Origin: Glandiceps talaboti
Taxonomy: Eukaryota > Hemichordata > Enteropneusta > Spengelidae
Assembly (NCBI RefSeq): GCF_964340395.1
Contig: NC_135558.1
Location: 3,330,001 to 3,394,000 of the forward strand
Length of the DNA stretch: 64,000 bases
Direction of reading: 5' to 3'
Part shown: positions 63,383 to 64,000 of the stretch, in pieces
Position numbering within the stretch: position 1 is the stretch's first letter
Layout: the number at the start of each line of letters is the position of its first letter
Made by a program: the position numbers and the translations under genes
The notes under the pieces: model-generated
Seen by the model: the letters and a program-made list of their open reading frames with translations, nothing else
Told to the model about the DNA's origin: nothing
Database searches by the model: none

Positions 63383-64000
63383 ACAGAATCCATGAGTACT
63401 GTGACATACTATGAACATTGTCCTCTCCCAAAGTGTGAGGGCGTAACTCAATGGCATTGTTGTTCAATTGAGATTAGAGAGTTCTGGTTGTTGTTTTTTT
63501 CGATGATGCAATTTTTAGGAATTTGTAAAGTTCTTTTACATGTACACCACATACTGTACGTCATGCAGTTGATAATCCTTGTTACAAAGTTTTATCTTCA
63601 TTTTCACTTCTCTGAGGCACCTTTACGCAAAAATTTCTTTTTTGAAAATTGCTACAACATTGTAACATATTGAATGGACAATCCCATAGTTGTTGCTTTT
63701 TCCTTGTATTTTACATAAGTAATTTCTGCCATCTTCCACATTGCCCATTTTGATTTTATCAGCATTATGATATTCACATATGACCGTTGCAAACTAAAGG
63801 GGAAAGGGGGCACATTAATTAAAAGCAATAAATTTTTTAATTCGAAATCTTTCTTTTTGAAATTACTTATTAGAATTATTTGACTTAAATATTTGTTGGC
63901 GTGTACTCTACTGTAATCATTTCTTAGCTAATGGTTGACAGGAGTACCAACAAATACTAATCATTCAGTCTACACTAGAGGAGGTCAAAGTTTATGGACT
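63383..64000. other. Window end, nothing recognised
   Basis: AT-rich with chance ORFs only. Confidence 0.4.

Overview
This is an AT-rich, intron-rich metazoan nuclear segment. The gene structures are close to vertebrate ones, but the DNA is crowded with microsatellites, minisatellites and foldback (MITE-like) elements. That fits a marine invertebrate (lancelet, hemichordate, echinoderm or lophotrochozoan type); the exact group cannot be fixed from sequence alone. There are no prokaryotic or organellar features.

Three multi-exon genes could be rebuilt with every intron GT-AG and every exon phase consistent. (1) 28382 down to 10626, minus strand: a 555-residue spinster-like major facilitator transporter, 9 exons. 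(2) 29511-40251, plus strand: a 338-residue WD40 protein orthologous to WDR31, 9 exons, with a predicted N-myristoylation start. (3) 45835-60934, plus strand: ZMYND19, 228 residues, 6 exons, MYND zinc finger at the C terminus. Genes 1 and 2 diverge from a 1.1 kb interval. Gene 3 may share a CpG-containing start region with a small minus-strand ORF. The three genes have no obvious joint pathway.

Layout: 1-10600 is intergenic and repeat-rich, with a 2 kb 35-bp minisatellite organised in 626-bp higher-order repeats. 10626-28382 is the transporter gene with several arrays and elements in its introns. 28383-29510 is the divergent promoter interval. 29511-40251 is WDR31. 40252-45834 is intergenic with a retroposon and two minisatellites. 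45835-60934 is ZMYND19, with an 11.5 kb first intron. 60935-64000 is intergenic with two terminal-inverted-repeat elements.

The most striking signal is recurrent: six of the 42 splice junctions in these three genes lie inside tandem repeats whose unit joins a piece of exon, the splice site and adjoining intron. Affected are acceptors of WDR31 exons 4 (34 copies), 7 and 8, the acceptor of transporter exon 6 (about 12 copies), and donors of WDR31 exon 7 and ZMYND19 exon 5. The WDR31 exon 4 array is in frame, open over 2.5 kb, and its units differ only at silent positions.
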